A stretch of DNA of 64,000 bases from JAPPHA01 sp965221575 (GCA_965221575.1 CBDCSM010000012.1:620001-684000); one strand, 5' to 3'; positions 17,066 to 25,378 are shown, numbered from the stretch's first letter. Translations and numbers: made by a program. Notes: generated by a model not told the origin, from the sequence alone.

Positions 17066-17917
17066 TCACTGGTCCTGCCCGGGGGCAGGTTCGTGATTGT
17101 CTTTTCGTCCTGTCAGAATGTCATTCCAGTCCTTGACGTCACCGTCACCGCCTGGACGCATGCGCCGGACCGCGGGGTTTTTCGCTTCGAGCATTGCGGC
17201 GGCCAGGTCTCCGGCCTGGTCGGCGTCATATCCGCAGTAGACGGTCTGGAGCTGGAACCTGTCGATCCATTCCGGCATTCTGCCGGTGGCACCGGCGGTG
17301 GAGATGACGATGTCGATCCGTTTTCCCTCGTCGAGGGTCCATGCCGAGAGGGCGTCGATGGCTCCCTCGACGAGGAGCGCGGTTTTGGGGGCTGCCTGTC
17401 GTGCGATCCAGAAGCCGCCGGCTGCCTTTCTGCTTCCCGGCGCCATGGCCCTGAAGGGTCGGTCGGGGCGGGTCCCGACCAGTTCGGCGCCGGTTTTCCT
17501 GCGATCCCGGTCGCGGCAGGTGAAGACTGCGTTGGCGCGATGGTCGGCGCCGAGGATGCCGATGCGCCTGCAGCGTTCGATCAGCCCTGGATCGAGCCCC
17601 CGGTTCTGGTGGAGGTAGCGGCGCACCCGCGCCCATGTCCGGTCTCCGGTGCATGGGTTTCGGGACGGGAACCCTTCGAGGTGCTGGAGCGCGTGAAGGA
17701 AGCTGCACCCCTCGGCATGGATGACCAGGTCGATTGCGCCGCCGCCGCCGCGTCCCGCGACATGATCGAAGAAGCGGCTTTGATTGATGCTGATCACGGA
17801 CCCCGGGCGTTTCCAGCGGGCCTTGTCGGTGGGGTCCTTCCGGTACCCGAGCCCGGCGGCGACGACCGGCAGCGGGATTGTCCGCACTGCGTCGGCCCGC
17901 GCCCTGCGGTTGCTCAC
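17066..17917 (-). CDS. Toprim-domain protein (DUF3991/primase-like)
   Basis: A 283-residue protein with an N-terminal region like the CHC2/DUF3991 fold (SVISINQSRFFDHVAGRGGGGAIDLV) and a C-terminal Toprim domain. LVEGAIDALS supplies the conserved glutamate and YCGYDADQAG the DxD motif used for metal binding. Proteins of this kind accompany relaxases or DNA replication modules in mobile elements. Its start overlaps the end of the ATPase gene by 4 bp (ATGA), so it belongs to the transposon operon. It may process or prime DNA after transposition, or serve as a passenger. That link is inference. Confidence 0.75.
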   Translation of the reverse strand: MSNRRARADAVRTIPLPVVAAGLGYRKDPTDKARWKRPGSVISINQSRFFDHVAGRGGGGAIDLVIHAEGCSFLHALQHLEGFPSRNPCTGDRTWARVRRYLHQNRGLDPGLIERCRRIGILGADHRANAVFTCRDRDRRKTGAELVGTRPDRPFRAMAPGSRKAAGGFWIARQAAPKTALLVEGAIDALSAWTLDEGKRIDIVISTAGATGRMPEWIDRFQLQTVYCGYDADQAGDLAAAMLEAKNPAVRRMRPGGDGDVKDWNDILTGRKDNHEPAPGQDQ

Positions 17918-18714
17918 AGCCCGACCTCGTCGGCGGCCCGGTTGATATGGCTGTCGGTGACGGTCCGCGTCTTGTCGGCGGCGGCGGCGATCAGCGCATG
18001 ATGGGCGATGCGGTTGATCTGTCGCGGGATGCGGTTGCTTGCCAGTGTCACCGCCTCGATTGCCGCTGGCTCGAAGACCGGCACATCGGCGCCGGCCAGG
18101 CGCATCCGGTGTTCGATGTAGGCGCCGACTTCCTCGTGGCGGAGCGCGGGGATGTGGCAGTTGACGACGATTCTCTGGGCCAGCGGTTCGTGCACCGCCA
18201 TCCTGAGCCGGTTGCGCAACTCGGTGAGCCCGATCATCAGCAGGCAGAGCCGGTTGCTGGAATCCATGCGGTAGTTGGTGAGCATCTTGAACTCGGCGAG
18301 AACATCGTTGCCGAGATGGTGCGCTTCGTCGAAGACCAGCACCGGCAGCTTGCCGGACTCGGCGACGAGGCGGCTCATCTCCGCGCGTATCGTCCGGCAG
18401 ACCGCGGCACGGGACGGGCTCTCCGGCAGGCCGAAGGCGGTCGCGATGGCATTGTAGGTGTCGCGGACGTTCCCGGTCGAGAACGAGACGTAGCGGACCT
18501 GGTGGAGGCCCTCGTGCAGGGTGTCTGTCACCTGTCGCCAGACCGCGGTCTTGCCGACGCCGGATTCGCCGGTGAGCAGGCCGATGCCGCGCAACTCGAT
18601 GAGATGCCTGATGCGTGCGCGTGCCTCGGCCTGTGTCTCGGTGTCGAGAAGCTCGTCGGACTTGAGCGTCTTCTCGAAGGGGTAGTTCCTGAGCCCGAAG
18701 TGTGACAGGTACAT
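17914..18714 (-). CDS. ExeA/TnsC-like AAA ATPase
   Basis: A 266-residue AAA ATPase starting MYLSHFGLRNYPFE, the N-terminus typical of ExeA-family ATPases found beside transposases. Walker A is GESGVGKTAVW, Walker B is VLVFDEAHHL, and sensor-like residues lie in MIGLTELRNRL. Such proteins act like TnsC, TniB or IstB in target choice and transposase activation. The start at ATG 18714 is 2 bp after the transposase TGA; a much longer frame to 20133 on this strand is only the shadow of the transposase gene. It overlaps the Toprim gene by 4 bp. Confidence 0.85.
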   Translation of the reverse strand: MYLSHFGLRNYPFEKTLKSDELLDTETQAEARARIRHLIELRGIGLLTGESGVGKTAVWRQVTDTLHEGLHQVRYVSFSTGNVRDTYNAIATAFGLPESPSRAAVCRTIRAEMSRLVAESGKLPVLVFDEAHHLGNDVLAEFKMLTNYRMDSSNRLCLLMIGLTELRNRLRMAVHEPLAQRIVVNCHIPALRHEEVGAYIEHRMRLAGADVPVFEPAAIEAVTLASNRIPRQINRIAHHALIAAAADKTRTVTDSHINRAADEVGL

Positions 18715-18716
18715 GG

Positions 18717-20018
18717 TCAGTCCTCCTTCCTGCTGTCGCGGACGAGCGCCCGGAAGGTCACGGTCGGTTGTCCGGCGCCACGCTTGATCCGGGCATTGGC
18801 GTGCAGGTCGAGCGGCCGTGCGAAGCCGCGCGGCTTGCCCTCGTGCACCACCTTGATCGGGCGGTCCGGCGGGGCGGCCGGATCGTAGCGGAGCGTGACC
18901 TTCGCACCGTTCATTCCCGCCTCGACTTCGTAGATGCGGGCGTCGAGGCTGACGGTTCGGGCCCTGGAGACCCGCCGGGTCGCCTCGAACAGGAACATGT
19001 CGTCGAGATCGACGCCGGGGTCGGGGCGGCGGACCCTGTCGCAGGTGAGGGCCCACTGGTCGAGAGGCGTGCGTTTCCCGTCGAGGCCGCGGTGCGGCGT
19101 CATGTGGTACTCGGCCTCCACCCAGGTGCGGAACCGTTGGTTGAGGGTGTCCAGGTCGGGAATGTCCCGCGGGTCGAGCGGGGCGAGGAATTGCCCGCGA
19201 ACGGTCCGGAACCAGCGTTCGATCTTTCCCCGTCCCGCGGGATGGTATGGCCGTGCATGCAGCAGCGAGATGCCCAGCCTGCCGCAGATCATCATCAATT
19301 GCCGGGACCGGAAGTTGGCACCGTTGTCGCAAAACAATCTCTCGGGGCAGCCCCTCCGCAGAATCGCCTCCTTCAGCACGACCAGGTAGTCGGCCGCGGT
19401 CTCGCCGAGGGCGAAATGCGCGTACGGGACAACCCGGGTCGCGTCGTCGAGCAGGGCGATCAGGTAGGTCTTTCTCTTCCGGCCCCGCGTGTCCCCGACC
19501 TTCGGGCCGTGCATGACGTCCGACTGCCAGAGCTGGCCGGCCGCCTCGGCGGCGAAGCGGCGCAGGTCCCCGGATGGCGGGTCGGTGCGGCGCTCCATCA
19601 ACCCTTCCCGCACGAACAGCCGGTGGAGCGTCGACCTGGCGATGGTGACGTCGTCGGGGACGGCGCCCGTGGCCCGCGCCCGCACGATGACCTGCCGGAC
19701 GCTGAGGTCCATGTTCTCCCGGCGGATCGCGAGCAGGGTCTCGACAACATCGCCCGGCATGTGCCGAAGCAAGCCGCGGTCCTTGCGGCGCTTCGGCATC
19801 AGCCCGTCGAAACCCGCCTTGCGGTACGCGCGGATCCAGCTCCGCAACGTCGTCGCCGCAACCTTGCGCCGGCTTGACCCCGGAATGGTCACCTCCCGTT
19901 CCGATTGCCGCTTCAGGTACGGCGCCACCTCGTCCGGCGGAAGGTGCAGCGCCTCCGAGATCATGGAAAAGCGAAACAGTGCGACGTCCTTCCGGTAGTC
20001 GGTGATGGTGTCTTTCAT
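18717..20018 (-). CDS. DDE transposase (rve/Mu-type integrase core)
   Basis: A 433-residue transposase. Helix-turn-helix domains at the N-terminus (ATTLRSWIRAYRKAGFDGL; STLHRLFVREGL) precede an rve core with WQSDVMHGP (D), FCDNGANF (D) and GRGKIERWFR (E). A Mu-transposase C-terminal beta-barrel-like region follows (SLDARIYEVE). ATG 20018 is chosen because GGGGG lies 8 bp upstream and the protein begins with the family-like MKDTITDYRKDVALFR. Partnered with the adjacent ATPase it resembles TnsB/TnsC or TniA/TniB pairs. Confidence 0.88.
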   Translation of the reverse strand: MKDTITDYRKDVALFRFSMISEALHLPPDEVAPYLKRQSEREVTIPGSSRRKVAATTLRSWIRAYRKAGFDGLMPKRRKDRGLLRHMPGDVVETLLAIRRENMDLSVRQVIVRARATGAVPDDVTIARSTLHRLFVREGLMERRTDPPSGDLRRFAAEAAGQLWQSDVMHGPKVGDTRGRKRKTYLIALLDDATRVVPYAHFALGETAADYLVVLKEAILRRGCPERLFCDNGANFRSRQLMMICGRLGISLLHARPYHPAGRGKIERWFRTVRGQFLAPLDPRDIPDLDTLNQRFRTWVEAEYHMTPHRGLDGKRTPLDQWALTCDRVRRPDPGVDLDDMFLFEATRRVSRARTVSLDARIYEVEAGMNGAKVTLRYDPAAPPDRPIKVVHEGKPRGFARPLDLHANARIKRGAGQPTVTFRALVRDSRKED

Positions 20019-20062
20019 GGTGATTTCCCCCGTCGTTCCGGGCTCCGATGCGCCGGTCGGCC

Positions 20063-20722
20063 TCATCTGCCGCGATCGGCGGTCCCGGGACAGGGTTCGA
20101 ATAGTGTTGGAGGCCCGGTCGGGCATTTCCCACCCAGCCCGGGAGGCCGGAATCCGACCGGGGGCGGCAGGAACTGCAGCTGGTTCGTCATCTCCCGGCG
20201 CAGGTCGACCAGCAGCGTTTCCGTCCCGAGCGCGGCGCGCATCGACACCAGGTCCGCCGGGCATAATCCTCTGAACAGGTCAGGGCGCAGCGTGACAACG
20301 GCCAGCAGGAAGGCCGAAACCGCCGCGAACGCGCCATGAAGATCGCGGATCGCGTTCGACAGTTCGTCACGATGAGGAAACAGGCGCCTGGCTGCCGCCC
20401 ATCGGCTCGGGGCCTCGGCGAGAACGACCATGTCGTCCTCGATCTCCTGCAGCGCGCCGCGGCGGCGCGCCGCCGCAAAATCCGGAAGACGGCTGAACGT
20501 GGTCTGGCAGTCACGGCAGTCGAAGCGGGCAACGCGTAGCGGAATCGGCGTCTTCCGCCCGTAGGTCCCGTGACGCATCGTCCCGCAGTCGCATCGGCCG
20601 AGATCCTTCAGGCAGGGAGGAAAGCTTGCGTTCCTCCACTCCTCGCGGCTAACGTACTCCTCGGCAGTCAGTTCCGTTTGAAATCGTAGTTGTACTGGTT
20701 GCCCATGGCCCGGCGAGGGCAA
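20063..20722 (-). CDS. Zinc-ribbon protein (DUF6431-like) of the transposon
   Basis: About 219 residues. CDCGTMRHGTYGRK followed by FDCRDCQTTFSRLPDF forms a four-cysteine zinc ribbon like that of DUF6431 proteins, which commonly lead transposase-ExeA cassettes. The remainder is helical and rich in Arg and Ala. The only in-frame start near the conserved region is TTG 20722; a shorter ATG start is possible. It is first in the leftward operon and may bind the element ends. Family call moderate. Confidence 0.6.
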   Translation of the reverse strand: MPSPGHGQPVQLRFQTELTAEEYVSREEWRNASFPPCLKDLGRCDCGTMRHGTYGRKTPIPLRVARFDCRDCQTTFSRLPDFAAARRRGALQEIEDDMVVLAEAPSRWAAARRLFPHRDELSNAIRDLHGAFAAVSAFLLAVVTLRPDLFRGLCPADLVSMRAALGTETLLVDLRREMTNQLQFLPPPVGFRPPGLGGKCPTGPPTLFEPCPGTADRGR

Positions 20723-20993
20723 TCGCGCGGGCCACCCTTTTCTGTCTCAGGTCATTTGTGGCGTCCCGCCAGCCGGAAAATGCGACAGGCAAGCGAAAGC
20801 AGCCGGCCGCGGCCGGCCTGCGCCAGAAAAAGCTGCTTGATATTGTCCTTAACCGGACAGGGTGGCTACTTGAAATACTCTGCTTGGGGAAGAATCCTTG
20901 TCCCGGATTGTCCCTGAATCACTGAAAAAACCTGCCGGCAGCGAACGTGGGACAAAACCGCCGTCTCAAGCCAAAATATTCCGCGACCCAACA

Positions 20994-21591
20994 GATGTCC
21001 AGGCCGACCGCGTTCAGCATCGCCGCAATCCGCCCAACCGTCGACTGGCACTGGTGATACAGCATGATCACCAGGGCCTTGACGCCGGGGCCGTACTGCT
21101 CGCGTCCCGTCGCCACCCCGGAGGGCAGCGGCGCCACATGCCGGGAGCCATCGGGGAACTGCCAGACCTCGCAGCGGTAGGTGACCTCCTCGCCGTAAAA
21201 CACGATGTCGCGGACCGTGTGGTCCTGGTAGCCCTTGTGCACCGCGCCCGCGGGCACGCCGTCAAGACCCACCGTCTCTTCACGACGGTGCAGGTGCGGA
21301 AGCCGGCGCCGCGGGCCGCGGCCTTTCCTGCGATCCTTGCCGTCCTTCCCCGACCGGCCGGACCCGGAGGAGCCCGATGACGAACCGTCCGTGTCTCCGC
21401 CCCCCGATGCGCCAAGGCCGCTCGGCTTCAGGTCCGGACGGCGCGGGAGCTTCTTCAGCCGCCTGATCTCGTCCTGAAGGTCCCGGATCAATTCGGCCTG
21501 TTCGGCGAGCTGTGCGTCCCTCTCGGCGAGCAAGGCCCGAATGGACGAGAGTTCCGCCCTCAGGGCCGCATGGCTGGCACCAGCGAGGTGA
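20994..21591 (-). pseudogene. IS-A transposase, N-terminal part
   Basis: This reads from the break at 21591 (HLAGASHAALRAELSS) through a coiled coil (ERDAQLAEQAELIRDLQDE), a basic Ser/Gly linker and KGYQDHTVRDIVFYGEEV to AVGLDI at 20994. The first codons are at 24530-24549, beyond the IS66 insertion, and the C-terminal part is at 15913-16953. Beyond 20994 the frame enters the 4.0-kb transposon and ends in foreign codons. Confidence 0.8.
21584..21591. repeat. 8-bp target duplication CGAGGTGA, left copy
   Basis: CGAGGTGA is found at 21584-21591 and 24522-24529, exactly abutting the IS66 ends. Eight bases is the standard IS66 duplication. Confidence 0.9.
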
Positions 21592-21630
21592 GTAAGCGTT
21601 CGGTGAAGGCGTGATTGCCTTGTTTATTGT

Positions 21631-22521
21631 CTATCGATTGAGGGTTCTTTTCCAGTCCTTCCGGAGCGGGCAGAGCCAGATTTGTTTTTTCGGTTTGGCG
21701 TATTGGTTCTTTCTGTCGTACCTGCCCCGTCCCTGGGTTGTTCCGACCCGGGTCCAGCCTGAGGCCTTGTAGGTAATCCCGGAGAAGCGCGGGATTTCGA
21801 CGAAGGTCTCCATCAGGACCGGCGTCACCCTGTACTGGGTGTACCAGTCCTGAGGCAGCTGGCGCCGCACGCGAGAGAGGATGTGGGAGGCCAGATTTGG
21901 AATCTGGATCCATGGCATGACCAGGAAGCGGGAATTGTCGATCACGCGATACAGGTTCCGTTCCCGGACCTCCGGAGACCATCCGATGAAAGCATCGCGG
22001 GGTGCGGTCTTCCATGCGGCGGCCGAGAAGCCGAGCATGGCCAGGGGCCGGTCCTCCCGGTCCTGGACCGCATAGCGCATCTGTGCACCGATCAGGGGCG
22101 TGTAGCCGAGGTAGTGCCAGCGGGCGATGAAGTTGTTCCAGGCGACACTGGCGGCACAGCCGGCACCGGTGACCCTGACCAGGCGGATCGGGCGCACCGC
22201 GTCCAGCGTCTCCGGCATCGGCGTGATCGGCGGGTCGGTCTCCGGGCCGAACTCCGGGACCCGCCGCGGCCGCAGGCCGTGCCGCGGCGGCGGCAGTGTG
22301 ATGATCCCGTCCCGGTGCATTCTCAGCATGGCGACCCGGGCCGCCATGTCCCTGAGCCCGCCGTCGGGCTTGACCCAGCCGATGGCGCGGCAGAACGCAC
22401 GCGCCAGCCCGGCACGGGTCTGCTGCGGGGAGGATGCGATCAACTCCCGCATCAGCGTCATTTCGCCGGTGGTGAAGTCACGCCCGTGATAACGGCACAC
22501 GATCGTGCCCTCCGTCGTCAC
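21631..22521 (-). CDS. DruA-like DUF4338 protein carried by IS66
   Basis: A 296-residue DUF4338 protein, the family of DruA from the Druantia defence locus. Conserved blocks are CRYHGRDFTTGEMTLMRELI at the N-terminus, ARWHYLGYTPLIGAQMRY, AFIGWSPEVRERNLY, DNSRFLVMPWI, PNLASHILSR and ITYKASGWTRVG. GTG 22521 overlaps the tnpC stop (GTGA), so translation is probably coupled; longer starts inside tnpC are unlikely. No druB-druE genes are near, so I infer a transposon accessory role rather than defence. Biochemical function unknown. Confidence 0.82.
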   Translation of the reverse strand: MTTEGTIVCRYHGRDFTTGEMTLMRELIASSPQQTRAGLARAFCRAIGWVKPDGGLRDMAARVAMLRMHRDGIITLPPPRHGLRPRRVPEFGPETDPPITPMPETLDAVRPIRLVRVTGAGCAASVAWNNFIARWHYLGYTPLIGAQMRYAVQDREDRPLAMLGFSAAAWKTAPRDAFIGWSPEVRERNLYRVIDNSRFLVMPWIQIPNLASHILSRVRRQLPQDWYTQYRVTPVLMETFVEIPRFSGITYKASGWTRVGTTQGRGRYDRKNQYAKPKKQIWLCPLRKDWKRTLNR

Positions 22522-24410
22522 CGTGCGGCCTTGAGGTGTCGGCGCCTGTCTTCGTCCATCGACCATGGCAGCCAGGGTGACAGGTCCTCCGGCGGCTGGC
22601 CGCCGTTGCCCGCGCAGGCCGAGAGCCAGTCGTCGAGCCACGTGCGGACATCGATCCCGTTCATCCGCAGGGTCTCGATGATCCCGTACATCATGGCAGA
22701 GAACAGAGCCCCTTCCAGGCTGTCGGAGCCGAACGACAGCTTCCGCCCGATCACGGGACCACGATGCATCCGCTCGGACAGGTTGTTATCCATGGGAATG
22801 TCCGGCCTGTCGACGAACACGCAGAGCCCGTCGCGATGCCTCAGCAGCGAGTTGAGTGCCTTCGCACGCCGGTCCGAACCGGCAGGTCCCGCAAGTTCCT
22901 TCTCCGCGAGGGCGAACAGCCGGTCCACGGCACGCTTCAGTCGACGATGTGCAATCCCGAACTTTCGCGACTGCTGCTCCATCCCCACGTCCGGGTCGTA
23001 GTGCTTCAGCCGGACCCTGTTCAGGTGGAAAATCCGCCCGAACCGGTTCAGCCAGCGGTCCTCCCATTTCTCCAGCGCGTCATTGCCGGCCGCAGCCTCG
23101 ATGAATTTGCGGCGAACATGGCTCCAGCACCAGGCCAGGATCAGGATGCCGCCGAGAACGCGCGCCAGTTTCTTGTAGGCGGAGTAGGCGTCACAAACCA
23201 GGACCGTGCCGGCAGCGACGCCGGCGAACAGCTTGCCGGCAGCCTCGGCATTGCGCCGCGCGTCCACGTGGAACCAGACCGCATCCCGGGAGACCGCACA
23301 CCACAGCCAGGCCCGGCTGGTGCCGCGGATGGCCTTGAGGGACTGAACCCGCCAGCCGGTCTCGTCGCCGTGAAGCACCGGGGCCGTTTTCAGGTGGGCG
23401 AGGATCGCCTGCGACAGCGGCGCGAACAACGGCATCAGCCTGTGAATGCTGGAGGCCAGGGTCCCGGCCGAGACGGGCAGCCCCTGGTCGCGCATCCATG
23501 CCGCGACCCGGTTCAGCGGCCGGTGGCAGGCGAAACACTCGAACAGGAAACAGACCCAGAAGCTGATCCCGTAAGAGGAGTTGGGAAACAGCCGGGGAAC
23601 CGGGGGCGCCGAAACCTCCTGCGGCGCCGACGCACAGGTGCAGCTGCGCCGCCAGCGGTTGCGCTGGATGATCCGGACATGCACCCTGACCTCGACTTCG
23701 ATGGCTTCGGAGTCATGGCTGCCGTTCTTCACGTAGGGAAGGCCGCAGCAGGGACAGACACGCTCCGCCTCCGGCGGGTCGTGAACCTCGGGTTTGCGCT
23801 CCATCTCCGGACGCGCCGTCCGGCCGTGCCCGGGCTTGTCAGCCTGTTGGCCACGCGCGCGGCCGCTGCCGGACCCGGACTTTCCCTTCTTCTCGCTCTT
23901 ACGCCCGAACCGCGCCCTTGCATGGGTCTCACGCGCCGAGCGGAGCCTCTCGTTCTCCGCCCTGAGTTCCTTCAATTCCTCCGCCTGTCGTGCAATCTCG
24001 GCCTTCAGCCGGGAAACCTCCTTGCGCAAACCCGTCATCGAGTGGCGGCCACTGTCGATGTCGGCGGCGTTCAGAAGCCCCCGCAACCGCGCCACCTCCT
24101 TCTCCAGCCTGCACACATTCTTCGTGCTCCGGCTTCGGTGCAGTTCCTTCAGGTCCGCACGCGCCGCGGCAAGCTTCTCGCGGTTGCTCTCGAAAACCGA
24201 CCGAAGGACGTTGAGATCGCAGCGCGCACGAACCGACTCCAGCCTCCATTCCTCGGCACGGGCTTCCGATTCCCCGAGTGCGCCCTCCAGTTCCGTGACC
24301 CTCGCCTCGGCCGCCTCCGCTCGTGCACGCTCCCGTGCGTGGAGACCTTCCCAGTCTTCCGCAGACAGAACCGGCGGAGAGGAAGAAACAGAAACTCCGG
24401 AACTCGACAT
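22518..24410 (-). CDS. tnpC: IS66-family transposase TnpC (long form)
   Basis: A 630-residue IS66 transposase. The first ~190 residues are predicted coiled coil (long runs of Glu/Arg/Leu heptads), longer than usual. A zinc finger (CPCCGLPY...CTC) and the DDE core follow: HGDETGWR, VCDAYSAY and MDNNLSERMHRG. The IS66 C-terminal block NGIDVRTWLDDWLSAC is present. It overlaps the downstream DUF4338 gene. It looks intact. Confidence 0.92.
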   Translation of the reverse strand: MSSSGVSVSSSPPVLSAEDWEGLHARERARAEAAEARVTELEGALGESEARAEEWRLESVRARCDLNVLRSVFESNREKLAAARADLKELHRSRSTKNVCRLEKEVARLRGLLNAADIDSGRHSMTGLRKEVSRLKAEIARQAEELKELRAENERLRSARETHARARFGRKSEKKGKSGSGSGRARGQQADKPGHGRTARPEMERKPEVHDPPEAERVCPCCGLPYVKNGSHDSEAIEVEVRVHVRIIQRNRWRRSCTCASAPQEVSAPPVPRLFPNSSYGISFWVCFLFECFACHRPLNRVAAWMRDQGLPVSAGTLASSIHRLMPLFAPLSQAILAHLKTAPVLHGDETGWRVQSLKAIRGTSRAWLWCAVSRDAVWFHVDARRNAEAAGKLFAGVAAGTVLVCDAYSAYKKLARVLGGILILAWCWSHVRRKFIEAAAGNDALEKWEDRWLNRFGRIFHLNRVRLKHYDPDVGMEQQSRKFGIAHRRLKRAVDRLFALAEKELAGPAGSDRRAKALNSLLRHRDGLCVFVDRPDIPMDNNLSERMHRGPVIGRKLSFGSDSLEGALFSAMMYGIIETLRMNGIDVRTWLDDWLSACAGNGGQPPEDLSPWLPWSMDEDRRRHLKAAR

Positions 24411-24521
24411 GCGACCGGAATAACAGATGTCCGGTCATGTGGCCAGTGGAAAATTCAAACCCGAAAAAACAAGCACCAAATGCCGACAGGAATGGCAATC
24501 ACGCCTTCACCGAACGCTTAC

Positions 24522-24549
24522 CGAGGTGAGCTGTTTCCGAATCATCCAT
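24522..24549 (-). pseudogene. First codons of the IS-A transposase
   Basis: ATG at 24549 preceded by AAGAGGGT gives MDDSETA and joins in frame to HLAGASH at 21591 when the IS66 element and one CGAGGTGA are removed. This fixes the start of the 552-residue reconstructed enzyme. The remaining 24550-24719 is the IS-A leader and terminal repeat. Confidence 0.75.
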
Positions 24550-24720
24550 ACCCTCTTGAATCACATAACGATTCGGGGGGGAATCCCCGAAATTACCCCT
24601 CTCGGAAAGCGTTGGATGAAAGGATCAGGATCTCGGAATGCACGGGAAGAAACTTCACGCGGCAGACACAGGAACACCGCTCAAAGACACACCAATTCCC
24701 GGAAAGTTGCCCCTATTACG

Positions 24721-24878
24721 CCGAAACCTTGTTGTTCGAACGCGTAATTGCCTCTCCCGGGCAAACTTCGAAAGCGACTCTGAAAAACACGTTCGATATC
24801 GACCGGGATTTCCCTGCAATCGACGTGGGCCCTTGGCTGGAGGGTTTCACAGTTGGTCGCGAGCAGATTTATGATTGA
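24721..24878 (+). pseudogene. Possible C-terminal fragment of an unidentified gene
   Basis: Directly outside the IS-A end an open frame reads ETLLFERVIAS and later DFPAIDVGPWLEG, then ends at TGA 24876-24878. The residue pattern looks protein-like, but I do not recognise the family. It may be the tail of a host gene cut by IS-A. Low confidence; it could be chance. Confidence 0.25.
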
Positions 24879-24933
24879 TGTTGGCCTCAGGTAGGTGAAA
24901 CAAGGGACCGTTCGGGCAAAGGCCACAAATCAG

Positions 24934-25378
24934 ATGTTATTTGATACGAACATCTTCGATTCGGCCCGTAATCTGCAAGCACCCGCAAGCGCTGTCACGC
25001 GGGCGGAGCTCGTTCGGGCACAGGACAAAGACGAGCCTGTCTGCATCACCCGTCAAGTCATGCGCGAGTATCTGCCAGTAGTGACCAGGCCACAGACTTG
25101 TTCTAGGCCGTTATTGATGACCGAAACTCTGAATGGCTTCGCGGGGATGGAGACTACGTTTGATACTCTTGAAGACGGTTCTCAAGTGACGGACATGTTG
25201 GTCACGCTGTGCAGGGATGTTCAGGTGGCCGGAAAACAGATCCACGATGCCAAGACATAGCCGCAAAATGTTGGCCCATGGCAAGCGACAGCTGTTGAGT
25301 TTCAAATTTCCAGACTTCCGTCGATGCGAGCATCGCATCGAACTGGTCAAGATTTCGGAAACATCCTTGGGTATTTGA
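24934..25378 (+). pseudogene. VapC-like PIN-domain toxin, frameshifted
   Basis: ATG 24934 opens MLFDTNIFDSARNLQAP, a PIN-domain start with the first metal-binding Asp, and runs to GKQIHDAKT with TAG at 25258-25260. A second frame just before that stop continues RKMLAHGKRQLLSFKFPDF and RIELV to TGA 25378, the usual VapC C-terminus after GKQIHDA. A small indel near 25255 therefore split a VapC ribonuclease toxin gene. No antitoxin gene is recognisable upstream, where IS-A ends. Confidence 0.75.

Larger units (their letters stand above)
16959..20993. mobile_element. 4.0-kb Mu/Tn7-like transposon with ATPase and Toprim genes
   Basis: The element begins TGTTG and ends CAACA, with TG...CA tips and 5-bp duplications. 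It carries four leftward genes: zinc-ribbon protein, DDE transposase, ExeA-like AAA ATPase and Toprim protein. The last three are packed with 2-bp spacing or 4-bp overlap. About 105 bp at the left and 270 bp at the right are gene-free; the right end holds repeated TTGTCC words (20845, 20897, 20909) that could be transposase binding sites. The borders are firm because the interrupted gene reads through when it is removed. Confidence 0.82.
21592..24521. mobile_element. IS66-family element with a DruA-like gene
   Basis: A 2930-bp element with 28-bp perfect inverted ends beginning GTAAGCGTTCGGTGAAGGCG (21592-21619; 24494-24521) and an 8-bp duplication CGAGGTGA. It carries two leftward genes: tnpC and, overlapping its stop, a DUF4338 protein. 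tnpA and tnpB are absent. The promoter end holds CAGTGGAAAATTC (24444-24456), which resembles a motif before the other DruA-like gene at 12430. The perfect ends and duplication suggest recent insertion. Confidence 0.92.
15759..24719. mobile_element. IS66-like element IS-A, copy 2, split by two later insertions
   Basis: The terminal repeats beginning GTAATAGGGGCAACTTTCCG match for at least 25 bp at the two ends (from 15759 inward; to 24719). Subtracting the 4035-bp and 2930-bp insertions with their duplications leaves about 2.0 kb, normal for an IS66-like element with one gene. The transposase runs leftward from ATG 24549 to 15913 in three pieces and rebuilds to ~552 residues. The 8-bp flanks (GCCGTGGC and GCCGAAAC) agree only in part, so no target duplication is proven. 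Confidence 0.8.

Noticed and set aside
18715..20133. Long reverse-strand frame extending the ATPase gene upstream
   Set aside because: It overlaps the DDE transposase in another frame and is rich in Arg/Pro/Gly; the ATPase has a proper start (MYLSHFGLRNYPFE) at 18714.
12430..22521. Druantia defence system, suggested by two DUF4338 (DruA-like) genes
   Set aside because: No druB, druC, druD or the large helicase druE is present, and both genes sit inside transposons with their transposases.
15751..24727. 8-bp target duplication for IS-A
   Set aside because: GCCGTGGC (15751-15758) and GCCGAAAC (24720-24727) share only the first four bases plus the last, which is not convincing.
22764..24878. 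704-codon + strand frame opposite the IS66 transposase
   Set aside because: Antisense shadow with low-complexity composition; only its last ~50 codons outside the element might be real, and these are listed separately.
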